From Caryophanales bacterium UBA1744 (lineage in GTDB: Bacteria > Bacillota_I > Bacilli_A > RFN20 > CAG-826), in the NCBI GenBank assembly GCA_002314915.1, contig DCHU01000020.1:1-50163 (forward strand): DNA of 50,163 nucleotides, written 5' to 3'. Made by a program: the position numbers and the translations under genes. Shown here piece by piece: positions 40,666-48,964 of this stretch; position 1 is the first letter of the stretch; each line of letters begins with the position of its first letter. A model generated the notes under the pieces. It saw nothing but the letters and a program-made list of their open reading frames with translations, did no database searches and was not told the DNA's origin.

Positions 40666-41985
40666 ATGGTCATATTACACACCAAACTTGGCGCTATCCA
40701 AGGCAACGAAAAAGAGGGATGTTACGAGTTCCTCGGAGTGAGGTACGCAACAGCGGCTCGCTTTGAATACGCAAAGCTCGTTGAACCTTGGGAGGGAACG
40801 TATGATGCAACGCATTTCGGCGACGCATGCCCTCAGAAGAGACAGTTCTATCCTCACTACGAGAACAAGGCCAGAAAGTTCTATTGGAAAGAGTTCCGCG
40901 AGAATGATACATACACATATTCCGAGGACTGTTTAAACCTAAATATATGGGCCCCTGAACAAGGAGAGAAACACCCTGTCATCGTGTTCATTCATGGCGG
41001 AGGATTTGACTCCTGCTGCAACTGCGAAAGTAACATTGATGGCAAAAAATACGCAAAACGCGGGGTTATTATGGTTGCAATTAACTATAGAGTCGGTGTT
41101 TTTGGCTATTTCACCAATAAAGAAAATGCGGAACGCAATGGCTCTGATGGCAACTTTGGACTAGATGATCAGATGAAGGCAATCATGTGGGTTAAAGAGA
41201 ATATCGCTGACTATGGAGGCGATCCCGATAACATCACTTTAATGGGTCAATCAGCTGGCGCTATATCCATTCAATACTTATGCCTCAACAAGGAATGTAA
41301 TGGATTGTTCCAGAGGGTCATCATGATGTCTGGTGGAGGAATGTTCCCGAAGTTTGCATTGCCAAGATTAGCAGCGGACACCAACAACTACTGGGATAGA
41401 TTAATAGAGATTTCCGGTTGCAAGACTCTCGATGAGTTCAAGGCGTTGGACCACAAGTCGCTGTTTGATGCTTGGGAGCAACTCAAAGGTGAGAGAAAAG
41501 ATAACACATACAACACAATGCCAGTCATCGATGGAAGGATGCTTGTTAAACCGGTTGATGAATTGATAAAAGAACCTCTGAATGTAGATTACATGATTGG
41601 GTATACGAACAATGATATGTATGCATACCTCATGATGAAGATCGGCATAAAGTTCGCAAAAGACAACAAGGCTTACACATACTTCTTTGATATCGATGCC
41701 CCTGGAGACAAGAACAAGGCATTCCACTCCTGCGATTTAAGATATGCTTTCGGCACGTTAGACAGAAGCTGGAGGCCATACGCCGAACGCGATTATGAAG
41801 TGTCAGAGATAATGATCGACTACTTCAGCAATTACGCTAAATCAGGCGATCCAAATGGCAAAAACCTGCCAATTTGGGAGATAAATAAGAAAAAATCACT
41901 GGGATTTGCTGATGAAATCAAGATGGTTAAGCCTCCAAAACTCAGATTGATATACAATACTGTCTACGGATTAAAGATAAGATGA
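40666..41985 (+). CDS. Type B carboxylesterase
   Basis: 439 aa alpha/beta hydrolase. It shows the oxyanion hole HGGGF (110-114), nucleophile elbow GQSAG with S196, and the histidine in AFHSCDLRYAFG (H354). The N-terminal GAIQGN...FLGVRYA is the usual carboxylesterase B start. No signal peptide, so it acts inside the cell. AAGGA precedes the ATG at 40666. It overlaps the GH31 start by 4 bp (ATGA). It may remove acyl groups from sugars taken up by the divergent GPH symporter. Confidence 0.9.
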   Translation: MVILHTKLGAIQGNEKEGCYEFLGVRYATAARFEYAKLVEPWEGTYDATHFGDACPQKRQFYPHYENKARKFYWKEFRENDTYTYSEDCLNLNIWAPEQGEKHPVIVFIHGGGFDSCCNCESNIDGKKYAKRGVIMVAINYRVGVFGYFTNKENAERNGSDGNFGLDDQMKAIMWVKENIADYGGDPDNITLMGQSAGAISIQYLCLNKECNGLFQRVIMMSGGGMFPKFALPRLAADTNNYWDRLIEISGCKTLDEFKALDHKSLFDAWEQLKGERKDNTYNTMPVIDGRMLVKPVDELIKEPLNVDYMIGYTNNDMYAYLMMKIGIKFAKDNKAYTYFFDIDAPGDKNKAFHSCDLRYAFGTLDRSWRPYAERDYEVSEIMIDYFSNYAKSGDPNGKNLPIWEINKKKSLGFADEIKMVKPPKLRLIYNTVYGLKIR

Positions 41986-44210
41986 AATACAACCACGACT
42001 TCAAACTTATAGAGAGCGGCGAATCTTACAGGGTTTACCAAAGTGAGAATAACGTCGTTAGACTTGATTGTCTCAAAAACGGCATCAGGGTAGCGATGTT
42101 CAAAAAGGGAAACTACATGTTCCCTACTTTCACTATATGTCCAGGTGATTCAGAAATGCCTGAATGTGGACGTGATAAGCTTTCACTTGATGGACTTGAG
42201 ACGTCGCCATTAAATGTCACATCAAACAACGGCGTTGATTCTTTCAGAGTCTCAGGAGTCGATATCTCAATCGAGTTACACAACTTCAGAATGCACTACC
42301 GCAAGAACGGCCAGTTGCTATTTGAAGATAGAGAATACATCTCCTACAACTTCGAGAACGAATTGGGCGCAGGCTCATATCACGCGATAACCCGTTACGA
42401 TGACGAAGAGATATTCGGATTAGGTGACAAATCAGGCTCGGTCAACAAGAATAAGCGTCATTTCAGAATGGAGACAAGCGACTCCATGGGTTATGACGCA
42501 AACTCATCAGACCCACTATATAAACAAGTTCCTTTCTACATTTGTAGAAATAAAGTTGGAACATACGCTATTTACTACGATACATACTCTAATGGTGACT
42601 TTGATTTCGGACAGGAATTAAACAACTATTACGGAATTTATAAGTCATTCAAATGCGAAGAGGACGCTCTCGTATTCTATGTCATGTTCGGAGAAGTTCA
42701 TGAGTTGGTTCACGAATTCGCCTATATGTGCGGACGCAACATCATTCAGCCTAAATGGGCGCTCAAGTACTGCGGTTCCACAATGACATACACAGACGCA
42801 CCAGATGCAGACGCTCAGTTACGCAAGTTCGTTGAGCTATGCAAGAAATACGATTTGGACTGTGGAGGCTTCTATTTATCCAGCGGTTATACCCAAATCG
42901 GCGACAAGCGTTATGTCTTTAACTGGAATCTCGATAAGATCCCTGATCCTTTAGCGTTGTCCGATTATTTCTGGACAAACGGAATCGAATTCTTGCCTAA
43001 TATCAAGCCAGCATTCCTAACAGACCATTTCTTATATAAGAAGATTGCGGAAAAGGGATGGTTCTTACATTACGAGGATGGCACCCCTGCCACATTCCCA
43101 TTCTGGTCAGGTATGGGTTCATATCTCGACTTCACAAATAAAGAGGCTGCCCAATTCTGGACCGACTGTGTAAAAGAGAAGCTAGTTGACTTAGGTTACG
43201 AGAACATCTGGAACGACAACAATGAATATGACATCCACGATGATGGAGTTTATGCAGATGGATTCGGCCATCCAATTAAAGCCAAACTTATTAGGCCTCT
43301 CTTCTCATACTTAATGACTAGAGCAAGTCTCAAAGCATTGCCGCCTGAGAAGAGACATGCATCTGTCTCTAGAAGCGGTATCGCAGGAATGCAGAGAATC
43401 GCTTCAACTTGGACCGGTGACAACAATACATCCTTTGAAGATTTCAGAGGCAATCACCGCATCGCAATGACCATGTCTATGTCAGGTTTATTCAACTTTG
43501 GCCAGGATATTGGCGGTTTTGCGGGCCCTAGACCGGAAAAAGAGCTCTTTATCCGTTGGATTCAATACGGAGTCTTCACGCCTCGATTTGTCTTACACTC
43601 TTGGAACCCGGATAACATTCCAACAATGCCTTGGCTATATGAGGATTTGATGACTGAGGTTAAGGCTTTATTCAACCTTAGAAAGAGATTGCTCCCATAC
43701 CTTTACGATACAGTCATGAGTAGCGTTCAGGACTTTAAACCAATCATCTATCCAATATTCTTGGAGCAGCCTGATTACGATGTTGATTCGGACAACTACT
43801 TCTTCGGTGATTCAATCATCGCTTGCCCAGCATTCGATAAAGGGGCAACTAGTGTTAATATCTTGCTCCCTGATAACGATTATGGATGGTATCTCGGCGA
43901 TAAACGTTATGAACAAGGACAGCCTATTACTGTTAAGTCCACAATCAACGATCTGCCACCATTCTTTGTTAAGGCTGGGTCGGTCATCCCAATGGATGAA
44001 GACGGATTGGTCTATTACGTGTATGCAGAAGAGTTTGGATCATTTGAATACGAGCACTTTGAAGATGATTGGGACAATCCAAATGGACGCAATACAACTA
44101 CGAAAATCAGAGTGCGTTGCGATAGAGACACAGTCACCGTTCGTTCAATAGAAAACATCAAGGTCAGACTGATCGACCCTAAAAACAGAAAACTTATTGT
44201 TACAAGATAA
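41982..44210 (+). CDS. GH31 glycosidase (alpha-glucosidase/alpha-xylosidase type)
   Basis: 742 aa. The N-terminal beta domain contains EEIFGLGDKSG. The catalytic barrel has the nucleophile D412 in NIWNDNNE and the acid/base D480 in WTGDN, followed by GLFNFGQDIGGF. The C-terminal beta domains follow. No signal peptide, so the enzyme is cytosolic. It retains configuration and removes alpha-linked glucose or xylose from the non-reducing end. Translation is coupled to the esterase. The pairing with a GPH symporter favours intracellular use of imported alpha-glycosides. The choice between glucosidase and xylosidase is open. Confidence 0.92.
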   Translation: MKYNHDFKLIESGESYRVYQSENNVVRLDCLKNGIRVAMFKKGNYMFPTFTICPGDSEMPECGRDKLSLDGLETSPLNVTSNNGVDSFRVSGVDISIELHNFRMHYRKNGQLLFEDREYISYNFENELGAGSYHAITRYDDEEIFGLGDKSGSVNKNKRHFRMETSDSMGYDANSSDPLYKQVPFYICRNKVGTYAIYYDTYSNGDFDFGQELNNYYGIYKSFKCEEDALVFYVMFGEVHELVHEFAYMCGRNIIQPKWALKYCGSTMTYTDAPDADAQLRKFVELCKKYDLDCGGFYLSSGYTQIGDKRYVFNWNLDKIPDPLALSDYFWTNGIEFLPNIKPAFLTDHFLYKKIAEKGWFLHYEDGTPATFPFWSGMGSYLDFTNKEAAQFWTDCVKEKLVDLGYENIWNDNNEYDIHDDGVYADGFGHPIKAKLIRPLFSYLMTRASLKALPPEKRHASVSRSGIAGMQRIASTWTGDNNTSFEDFRGNHRIAMTMSMSGLFNFGQDIGGFAGPRPEKELFIRWIQYGVFTPRFVLHSWNPDNIPTMPWLYEDLMTEVKALFNLRKRLLPYLYDTVMSSVQDFKPIIYPIFLEQPDYDVDSDNYFFGDSIIACPAFDKGATSVNILLPDNDYGWYLGDKRYEQGQPITVKSTINDLPPFFVKAGSVIPMDEDGLVYYVYAEEFGSFEYEHFEDDWDNPNGRNTTTKIRVRCDRDTVTVRSIENIKVRLIDPKNRKLIVTR

Positions 44211-44213
44211 AAG

Positions 44214-44229
44214 ACCCGGTTTACCGGGT
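44214..44229. terminator. Terminator between GH31 and the transglutaminase gene
   Basis: ACCCGG, TTTA, CCGGGT followed by TTTTTTC. It ends the esterase-GH31 operon and, with preceding A residues, may also serve the convergent operon. Confidence 0.88.
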
Positions 44230-44237
44230 TTTTTCTT

Positions 44238-44996
44238 TTACTTAACTGAAACGTGAACTTCCTGTTTCTGAGTGACGTTCCCGTAGAAGATCCCTTTATC
44301 GATGATGGTGTCGTTATAGTCTCTTCCCTTAGACAAGACGATGTAGTTATCATCAACCTTCTTGTTGTTTGTTGGGTCAAAGGAGAACCAAGAGTCTTTG
44401 TAATACACCTCGATCCAAGCATGGGTTTCGCCCTCTCCAAAGAGAAGACCCGCTACATATCTGGCTGGATAGCCCATATGCTTTAAGACCGCGATCATCA
44501 GATGGGAGAAATCCTGGCAAACGCCTTCCCTTTTAGCAATGACTTCTTTTGCGGTTGTGTAATAGTTTGTCGCACCTTTCTTGTAGGTGATTGCCTCATA
44601 GATATTGTGATTGAGTTCTAGGAGCATTTCGAAGAACTCTTCTGATTTTGGAATTAAAAAATCCATTTCATCTGAATATTCAGTGAGTTTTGTTGGGTAT
44701 TTGAAGATAGGATGGCATGGTTCGGTTGTGACGTTGCCGCTGTTATTGGCCTCAACGATGCCCTTGACCGAGAATCTGAATTCCTTATGAGGGGTGATTG
44801 CCTCACCGACTAAAGTAAGGTTTCCGAAACCATCATAGAATGTCGAGAAGTCGTCCATTGGATAAATGACATACTGATAGTCCACCACTCGCTGGTTCTT
44901 TGTCTCTTGAGGGAGGCAACGAAGCTGGAACTGCTGCTCTCTAACGAAATCGGAGAATGAGAGTCTCATGTTATATTCGAATATCAACTGTTTCAT
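44238..44996 (-). CDS. Transglutaminase-like protein of the ATP-grasp/alpha-E trio
   Basis: 252 aa. An N-terminal bacterial transglutaminase-like domain (about 1-100) is followed by a papain-fold TGc core with C160 (EGVCQDFSH), H192 (THAWIEVY) and D207 (FDPTN). These proteins are predicted peptidases or acyltransferases. The ATG at 44996 lies 1 nt after the alpha-E stop with GAGGAGGAG upstream. With the two preceding genes it forms a widely conserved set proposed to make and process an unknown peptide-like compound. No chemistry is proven for the set. Confidence 0.9.
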   Translation of the reverse strand: MKQLIFEYNMRLSFSDFVREQQFQLRCLPQETKNQRVVDYQYVIYPMDDFSTFYDGFGNLTLVGEAITPHKEFRFSVKGIVEANNSGNVTTEPCHPIFKYPTKLTEYSDEMDFLIPKSEEFFEMLLELNHNIYEAITYKKGATNYYTTAKEVIAKREGVCQDFSHLMIAVLKHMGYPARYVAGLLFGEGETHAWIEVYYKDSWFSFDPTNNKKVDDNYIVLSKGRDYNDTIIDKGIFYGNVTQKQEVHVSVK

Positions 44997-44997
44997 T

Positions 44998-45657
44998 TTA
45001 CTCCTCCTCATCAAAGAACGTCGTAAGCTTGCCGATTTCATCTAAAGCGTCCATCTTCTCATTGAACTTGAGGAAGGATAGACCACTGATGGAATATGTG
45101 GCATTGACCTTGTCTATGCTGTTCTTGAGTTTTGAGATATCTCTCTCGATTCTTGCGTCATCCTCATCAAAACGGGAATGCATATCAAGACGTTCTGCGC
45201 ATTTGCCGCACCTGATGATGTTCTTGCTGTTCTGAGTGGCCGTGTCATCGATCGAACCAAAGAAGGCATAGATATAATCGATGACCTTCTGAAGGCTGAG
45301 AATCGTTGAGTGTTTGGTCTTTCTCTTCAAGATGTTTAAAGACATCTCAATATAGGCGATTGAGTTACCTGTAATCTCTTCTCTTAGAACAACGGCGTTA
45401 TCATAGGCACGCTTTAAGTTTGAGATGATTGAGTCGAAGTTTGATTCATCAAAGACGTATTTCTCTGAGAAGTCATCACTGTTTGAATAGATATTTTTAA
45501 TATCTAATCTATCGCAGAAATCAATGTATTCCTCTTCATTGACGTCAATCATTGTGTCATAACACTTCATGAAGTAGATGACACATTGGAAGACTCTTTC
45601 CGTATATCTTCCTAGCCAAAATAAGTGGTTGGCTTTTTCTAGCGTGATAATATCCAT
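44998..45657 (-). CDS. Alpha-E domain protein
   Basis: 219 aa, shorter than the usual 300 or more. It begins ITLEKANHLFWLGRYTERVF, the standard alpha-E start (SLYWMGRYLERAE). The remainder is predicted all-helical. Its function is unknown but it is nearly always encoded with a circularly permuted ATP-grasp and a transglutaminase. The start overlaps the ATP-grasp gene by 19 bp. The missing 90 or so residues at the C-terminal side suggest a minimal version. Confidence 0.88.
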   Translation of the reverse strand: MDIITLEKANHLFWLGRYTERVFQCVIYFMKCYDTMIDVNEEEYIDFCDRLDIKNIYSNSDDFSEKYVFDESNFDSIISNLKRAYDNAVVLREEITGNSIAYIEMSLNILKRKTKHSTILSLQKVIDYIYAFFGSIDDTATQNSKNIIRCGKCAERLDMHSRFDEDDARIERDISKLKNSIDKVNATYSISGLSFLKFNEKMDALDEIGKLTTFFDEEE

Positions 45658-46952
45658 GTGTCTTTGAAACCTCCTCCCTGTGATGAGTTGACGACGAATG
45701 AGTTAGGATTTCTCGAGAATCTGGTGAGTCCAGATGCCCAGACCTCTGTGGTCTCGCCCGTGAGAACAAACGCTCGCAAGTCCGCTTTTCTTTGGACGAT
45801 GCTACCTTTCTCATGAACGTCTAAATCAATGAAGTCAATTACTTCCTGAGCGATGAAACGTCTAGGTTCCGTCTCAATAATTTTTCTCCATTTAGCAAGT
45901 CCTTCCTCATCCATGTCACGGCCGAAAACAACGCCATATCCACCGGCCTCACTTACGTCTTTGATGACGAGTTTAGCGATGTTTTCCAATACGTATTTGC
46001 GGTCTTCTTCATAGAACGGCAAATAAGTTGGTGCGTTCTTCAAGATCGGTTCTTCATGGAGATAATACTCGACCATCTTAGGGACGAAATAATAAATGCC
46101 CTTGTCATCTGCAACACCGTTTCCCGGGGCATTTACCAATCCAACGTGATGGACGCGATACACGCTCATTAGCTGAGGGATTCCAATGTATGAATCCGGA
46201 ACGAATGTTAATGGATCGATATAGTCATCGGAGATACGTCTATATAGAGCACCTACTTTTACTTTCTCCCCGACTTTGTTCTTGTAGTATAGGTATGAGT
46301 TCTCAACAACTAGTTCACCAGGGACCGCTAAAGTGGAACCGGTGATTTCAGCTAAGAATGAATGTTCAAAATACGCAGCGTTGTATCTACCTGGAGTGAG
46401 GATGACATTGATGCCGCCCGTGTTGACATTATCCATCGTTGATTTAAGGAGTTTCGCATAGTTTCTGTTATCTACGATTTTGTTCTTTTTGAATACGTCA
46501 GGCGCCGCTTGTCTAGTCAGTCCTCTAGCAACGATTGGATATGAGGCGCCAGACGGGATTCTCAAGTTATCTTCAAGGACATACCATGTCTTGTCTTTAG
46601 CCCGAACCAAATCAATGCCTGCAATATGGGCATAAATGCCTTTAATAGGTGTGAAGTTCATGCATTCTGGGAGGAATCCGCTTGAAGAGAAGACAAAGTC
46701 TTCAGGAATGATTCCGTCTTTAACAATCCGAGAGTCCGTGTAGATGTCCTTTAAGAACATGTTTAAGGCTTTGACTCTTTGAGCAAGTCCTTTTTCCAGA
46801 TAATCAAACTCTTCCTTCGGAATGATTCTAGGAATCGCGTCAAAAGGAAAAAGTTGCTCGTTAAAAGTGCCGTTTTTGTAAATGCCGAATTTAACTCCGT
46901 ATCGGGATAATAATTCGTTAATTGTGTCTTCGTGTTCGATAAGTTCGTACAT
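45639..46952 (-). CDS. Circularly permuted ATP-grasp protein
   Basis: 437 aa. Characteristic segments are FPFDAIPRII, QRVKALNMFLKDIY, YVLEDNLRIPSGASYP, NAPGNGVADDKGIYYFVPKM and VVFGRDMDEEG, and the C-terminal SGLTRFSRNPNSFVVNSSQGGGFKDTW. It matches CP_ATPgrasp_1/2 (old DUF404/DUF407). ATP-grasp enzymes ligate a carboxylate to an amine or thiol through an acyl phosphate. First gene of the conserved trio with alpha-E and transglutaminase. GAGGAG lies 13 nt before the ATG. Product unknown. Confidence 0.9.
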   Translation of the reverse strand: MYELIEHEDTINELLSRYGVKFGIYKNGTFNEQLFPFDAIPRIIPKEEFDYLEKGLAQRVKALNMFLKDIYTDSRIVKDGIIPEDFVFSSSGFLPECMNFTPIKGIYAHIAGIDLVRAKDKTWYVLEDNLRIPSGASYPIVARGLTRQAAPDVFKKNKIVDNRNYAKLLKSTMDNVNTGGINVILTPGRYNAAYFEHSFLAEITGSTLAVPGELVVENSYLYYKNKVGEKVKVGALYRRISDDYIDPLTFVPDSYIGIPQLMSVYRVHHVGLVNAPGNGVADDKGIYYFVPKMVEYYLHEEPILKNAPTYLPFYEEDRKYVLENIAKLVIKDVSEAGGYGVVFGRDMDEEGLAKWRKIIETEPRRFIAQEVIDFIDLDVHEKGSIVQRKADLRAFVLTGETTEVWASGLTRFSRNPNSFVVNSSQGGGFKDTWILSR

Positions 46953-47076
46953 ATGAGTAAAAAATCTCCTCTCAATAGTACGCCTTTGTCTATTTGCTGA
47001 AATTTTGAAGAAAAACCGTTCGAGGTCAATATTTATTTTTTGATAGATTGACGGTAACCGTTTTCATGAGTAAAAA

Positions 47077-47096
47077 AGACCCAGTTTCCTGAGTCT
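47077..47096 (-). terminator. Terminator after the trpA remnant
   Basis: On the minus strand AGACTCAG, loop GAAA, CTGGGTCT (one T-G pair) is followed by TTTTTTA. It probably once ended a trp operon, in which trpA is usually last. Confidence 0.88.
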
Positions 47097-47101
47097 AATC
47101 A

Positions 47102-47484
47102 CTATTTCTTAAGTCCGCTGACCATTTCGGAACAGAAGTTATATATCTCTTCGTTCGCTTGGTCTTTAAATTGCTTAACGCGATTTACGATAGCCGATCC
47201 AACGATTACGCCATCAGCATAGCTTGAGTATTCAGTGACCTGTTCTTTTGTGTGGATACCGAATCCGATACACACAGGCGTGTCTGTATATGTCTTAATC
47301 ATCTCAACGATGCCTTTGAGGTCCGTTGTAATGTTGTCTCTCATACCTGTAACGCCCAGCGATGAGACGAGATAGATGAAGCCTTTGGCTTGCTTAGATA
47401 TCATCTCCACTCTTTCTTTGGATGTTGGGGCGAGCATGCTGATGAAGTGAACTCCGTATTTCTCGGAGACGTCAGATATGCGCC
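47102..47484 (-). pseudogene. trpA: Tryptophan synthase alpha chain, C-terminal half only
   Basis: The frame from about 47484 to the stop at 47102 encodes the last 125 or so residues of TrpA: ISDVSEKYGVHFISMLAPTS, FIYLVSSLGVTGMR (the conserved SxxGVTGxR phosphate loop), PVCIGFGIHTKEQV and the phosphate-binding DGVIVGSAIV. No start or N-terminal half (catalytic Glu and Asp) exists. At 47473-47480 the sequence changes into the head of a GH3-type gene in a different frame. The fragment lacks the active site and cannot be functional TrpA. A deletion in the genome, or an assembly join, would explain it. Confidence 0.85.
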
Positions 47485-47694
47485 TTCTGCGACTTCTCTC
47501 TCAGCGTGGACTTCAGCTGCTGCGACTGCATCATCAAGTGTGTTGTAGTCTGTGTAATACTTCTGCTTTGCTGATGAGCCAGAAGCTGCTGCAACGACAA
47601 GGTCATGTGCCTGTGTTGCGACACCTAAAACGAGTGCTCCTGCTGCAAGCATGAGACCATAGGCGATCTTTTTGGCTGCTTTTGATTTTGCCAT
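47401..47694 (-). pseudogene. GH3-type secreted glycosidase, N-terminal fragment fused to out-of-frame trpA
   Basis: ATG at 47694 with AAGGAGG upstream opens a 97-codon frame. Residues 1-38 form a signal or anchor sequence (AYGLMLAAGALVLGVATQA). Residues 46-74 (YYTDYNTLDDAVAAAEVHAE then REVAEGAYL) align with the start of the permuted GH3 proteins in this window (FYADFNTQAELREA, AIAGEGFVLLKNE). After residue 74 the frame enters trpA sequence out of phase and gives an unrelated 23-residue tail. So only the first part of a third permuted GH3 gene remains. Confidence 0.65.
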
Positions 47695-47797
47695 GTGGAT
47701 ATAAATCCTCCTTGTGTTGGTGTAAGTTTTGATTGCACACCGTTGGGCAATATGATTTGAACACACTATATATAAGGAAAAAGAGAGTTAACAAAGT

Positions 47798-47831
47798 TGA
47801 AACGAATGGTAGGAAATGTGAAACGAATGGT
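47798..47831 (-). repeat. Two direct repeats, 21-bp period, upstream of the GH3 fragment
   Basis: TGAAACGAATGGT occurs exactly at 47798-47810 and 47819-47831. On the minus strand the core ACCATTCGT fits eight of nine positions of the published LytTR half-site pattern, and the 21-bp period (9 bp plus a 12-bp gap) is that of LytTR sites. A second pair, GACAATCTT, lies at 47836-47844 and 47859-47867. The rest of 47832-48029 holds a terminator and no gene I can support. Confidence 0.55.
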
Positions 47832-47917
47832 TGAAGACAATCTTATATAAAAGGTATCGACAATCTTGAAATGAACATTTGTCTCTATTTTGTATTCTTT
47901 TATTTGATGAAAAAGAA

Positions 47918-47935
47918 AAGGACACTAGTGTCCTT
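47918..47935. terminator. Palindromic terminator
   Basis: AAGGACAC, TA, GTGTCCTT. On the minus strand it is followed by TTCTTTTTC. It probably ends the transcript of the membrane zinc-ribbon gene. Confidence 0.7.
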
Positions 47936-48029
47936 ATCAATAATTAGAACTCATTCAGTCGTTTGCTGAGCACATCTGGGTTTCCGGGTATTAAGGAACA
48001 TCTGTGCAGGTACGAAATGAGGCATCATA

Positions 48030-48548
48030 TCACTCTTCGAAATGCAGTTGAGCGTTGCAATAGGCGCAGTAGATTCCATCGTCTTTTTTGACGGCTCTTG
48101 TACCTCCGCAGTGAGGGCAGGTTCCGTTGAACTCGAAGCCCTTCTTCTTCAACTGTTTGTTCTCGTTGAGGGTCAGGTTTGCACCATCGAATAAGAATCC
48201 GACCAAATACTTCTTGTTCATGAGCCAAGTGATATCGTTTCTGACCGTCACAGGCTGAACGGTTGTCTGGGTTGAGATGTCCATGACGTTGTAGAGATAT
48301 TCGGTATTGATCGCATCATATACTCTAGTTCTTCTGTTTGCGGTGCTGTAGGCAACCCAGAATAGAGGGATGCCATAGAATCCGAATGCAGCAAGGGCGA
48401 TTCCAATGGATGCCGCTGCGATCCAAATAGGCGTGAACATGACGAAACCAATTGGAATTAGAGGTATTCCCAAAGGACAAATAATGGATATGGCAATGCA
48501 GAAAGCCAGGTATTTGTTTTTGTATGAATGAATGTTTTTCTTCTTCAT
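48030..48548 (-). CDS. Membrane protein with winged-helix-like segment and zinc ribbon
   Basis: 172 aa from the ATG at 48548 (GAGGG upstream). Two membrane hairpins (about residues 15-70) are followed by a soluble part with helices TVQPVTVRNDITWLMNKKYL that resemble a small winged helix, and a C-terminal zinc ribbon CPHC...CAYC. I do not recognise a named family. Such membrane-HTH-ribbon proteins may sense a condition at the membrane, but that is speculation. No partner gene is adjacent. Confidence 0.65.
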   Translation of the reverse strand: MKKKNIHSYKNKYLAFCIAISIICPLGIPLIPIGFVMFTPIWIAAASIGIALAAFGFYGIPLFWVAYSTANRRTRVYDAINTEYLYNVMDISTQTTVQPVTVRNDITWLMNKKYLVGFLFDGANLTLNENKQLKKKGFEFNGTCPHCGGTRAVKKDDGIYCAYCNAQLHFEE

Positions 48549-48608
48549 TTTTGGACCCTCTTTTTTTAATTGCATTTATTATAAATAATTACTAAAGAAA
48601 AAAGGCAA

Positions 48609-48950
48609 TTATTTAATGCCTTTCTCCAATCTTTCTTTCGCTTCTTTATTCGTGCCGATGATCATCAATATCTTCTTGCACTCTTTCAGTTCAGGGCAAT
48701 CTCCGCAGGTTTCGCAGCCTTTTTTGAGACAACACTGCCTGATTGGGCATAAAGAATCGCAGAATGGTGTCTTTTTCCCACCCATTCTACAACCTTCGCA
48801 GTTAATCATCTCCGGGGTGATTTCCACTCCGTTGAGTTTGCTCCAATCGTCGGCGACTTTTTCTCTTAATGCGTCATCATTGTTGACTGTTGCAATTCTT
48901 GCTTCGCATGTCTCGCAGTCGAGACCGCAATGGGCGATTAATCTATTCAC
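48609..48950 (-). CDS. DUF3795-type Cys-rich protein
   Basis: 113 aa with 14 cysteines. It starts IAHCGLDCETCEA and has INCEGCRMGG, FCDSLCPIRQC and CETCGDCPEL, the pattern of DUF3795. The cysteines suggest binding of zinc or an iron-sulfur cluster. The function of the family is unknown. It lies 14 bp downstream of the coiled-coil gene and may share its transcript. Confidence 0.85.
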   Translation of the reverse strand: MNRLIAHCGLDCETCEARIATVNNDDALREKVADDWSKLNGVEITPEMINCEGCRMGGKKTPFCDSLCPIRQCCLKKGCETCGDCPELKECKKILMIIGTNKEAKERLEKGIK

Positions 48951-48964
48951 GGTTACTCCTCCTT

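Noticed and set aside
47940..48029. Small ORFs between the zinc-ribbon membrane gene and the terminator
   Set aside because: Several frames give 20-25 codons with no ribosome site or recognisable product; the segment is probably 3' UTR or a degraded remnant.
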